Source of the DNA: an uncultured Collinsella sp.
GTDB lineage: Bacteria > Actinomycetota > Coriobacteriia > Coriobacteriales > Coriobacteriaceae
Assembly (NCBI GenBank): GCA_902388545.1
Contig: CABMPS010000101.1
Span: 1-6,979 of the forward strand
Direction: 5' to 3'
Length of the DNA stretch: 6,979 nucleotides
The position numbers and the translations under genes were made by a program. A model generated the notes under the pieces. That model ran no database searches. It was given only the letters and a program-made list of their open reading frames with translations, and had not been told where the DNA came from. Below, piece after piece: positions 6,929 through 6,979 of the stretch (position 1 is the first letter of the stretch; each line of letters begins with the position of its first letter).

Positions 6929-6979
6929 AGGAAAACGGATCACCGAGGGGGTCGGCCTGATCTGGTGATCCGCTTTCCT
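6929..6979. repeat. Large inverted repeat at window edge (possible terminator or dispersed palindrome)
   Basis: AGGAAAACGGATCACC (6929-6944) and GGTGATCCGCTTTCCT (6964-6979) pair over 16 bp with one mismatch, which becomes a G-U pair in a minus-strand transcript. The loop is 19 nt. The stretch 6912-6970 contains four GATC tetranucleotides. The minus-strand 3' arm ends in TTTTCCT, so it could terminate a gene beyond the window. It could also be a dispersed palindromic element. The right arm reaches the last base, so its full extent is unknown. The stretch 6863-6928 shows nothing else clear. Confidence 0.6.

Noticed and set aside
6833..6979. Minus-strand frame open from the window end for 48 codons to a TAG at 6833-6835
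   Set aside because: It is short, has no family motif, and runs through the strong palindrome and the candidate promoter elements. It could in principle be the 3' end of a gene outside the window, but nothing supports that.

Overview
The window comes from a GC-rich bacterium. Three whole protein genes and one partial one all lie on the minus strand. The codon choice is strongly GC-biased. The tandem YhgE/Pip genes, the intrinsic terminators with clear T-tracts and the strong GGAGG ribosome sites suit a high-GC Gram-positive. A gut Coriobacteriia member such as Collinsella is my best guess, but that placement is inference and not proven by the sequence.

Read in the direction of transcription (from high to low coordinates), the layout is as follows. 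(1) 6735-6979 is non-coding. It holds a 16-bp inverted repeat at the window edge, a candidate promoter overlapped by a TACANNTGTA palindrome, and a leader with an 8-bp inverted repeat. (2) 3954-6734 is a 926-residue YhgE/Pip membrane protein with an extra C-terminal two-helix extension. (3) 1764-3953 is a second YhgE/Pip protein of 729 residues. Its ATG directly follows the first gene's stop (TAAATG), and its Shine-Dalgarno lies inside the last codons of the first gene. (4) 1631-1669 is an intrinsic terminator closing this two-gene operon. (5) 580-1563 is an EamA/DMT-type ten-helix transporter with its own terminator at 541-567. (6) 464-540 is a promoter region carrying two inverted repeats, one of them a second TACANNTGTA site. 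(7) 1-463 is the N-terminal half of an M20-family amidohydrolase, cut by the window start.

The two Pip paralogues are probably made together and may act as a pair at the cell envelope. They share an N-terminal transmembrane helix, a long coiled extracellular region and a C-terminal ABC-2-like membrane domain. The EamA transporter and the amidohydrolase look like separate transcription units. No mobile element, RNA gene or CRISPR array is visible. The most distinctive points are the coupled paralogue pair, the extra C-terminal module on the first, and the matching TACANNTGTA palindromes in two of the three promoter regions.
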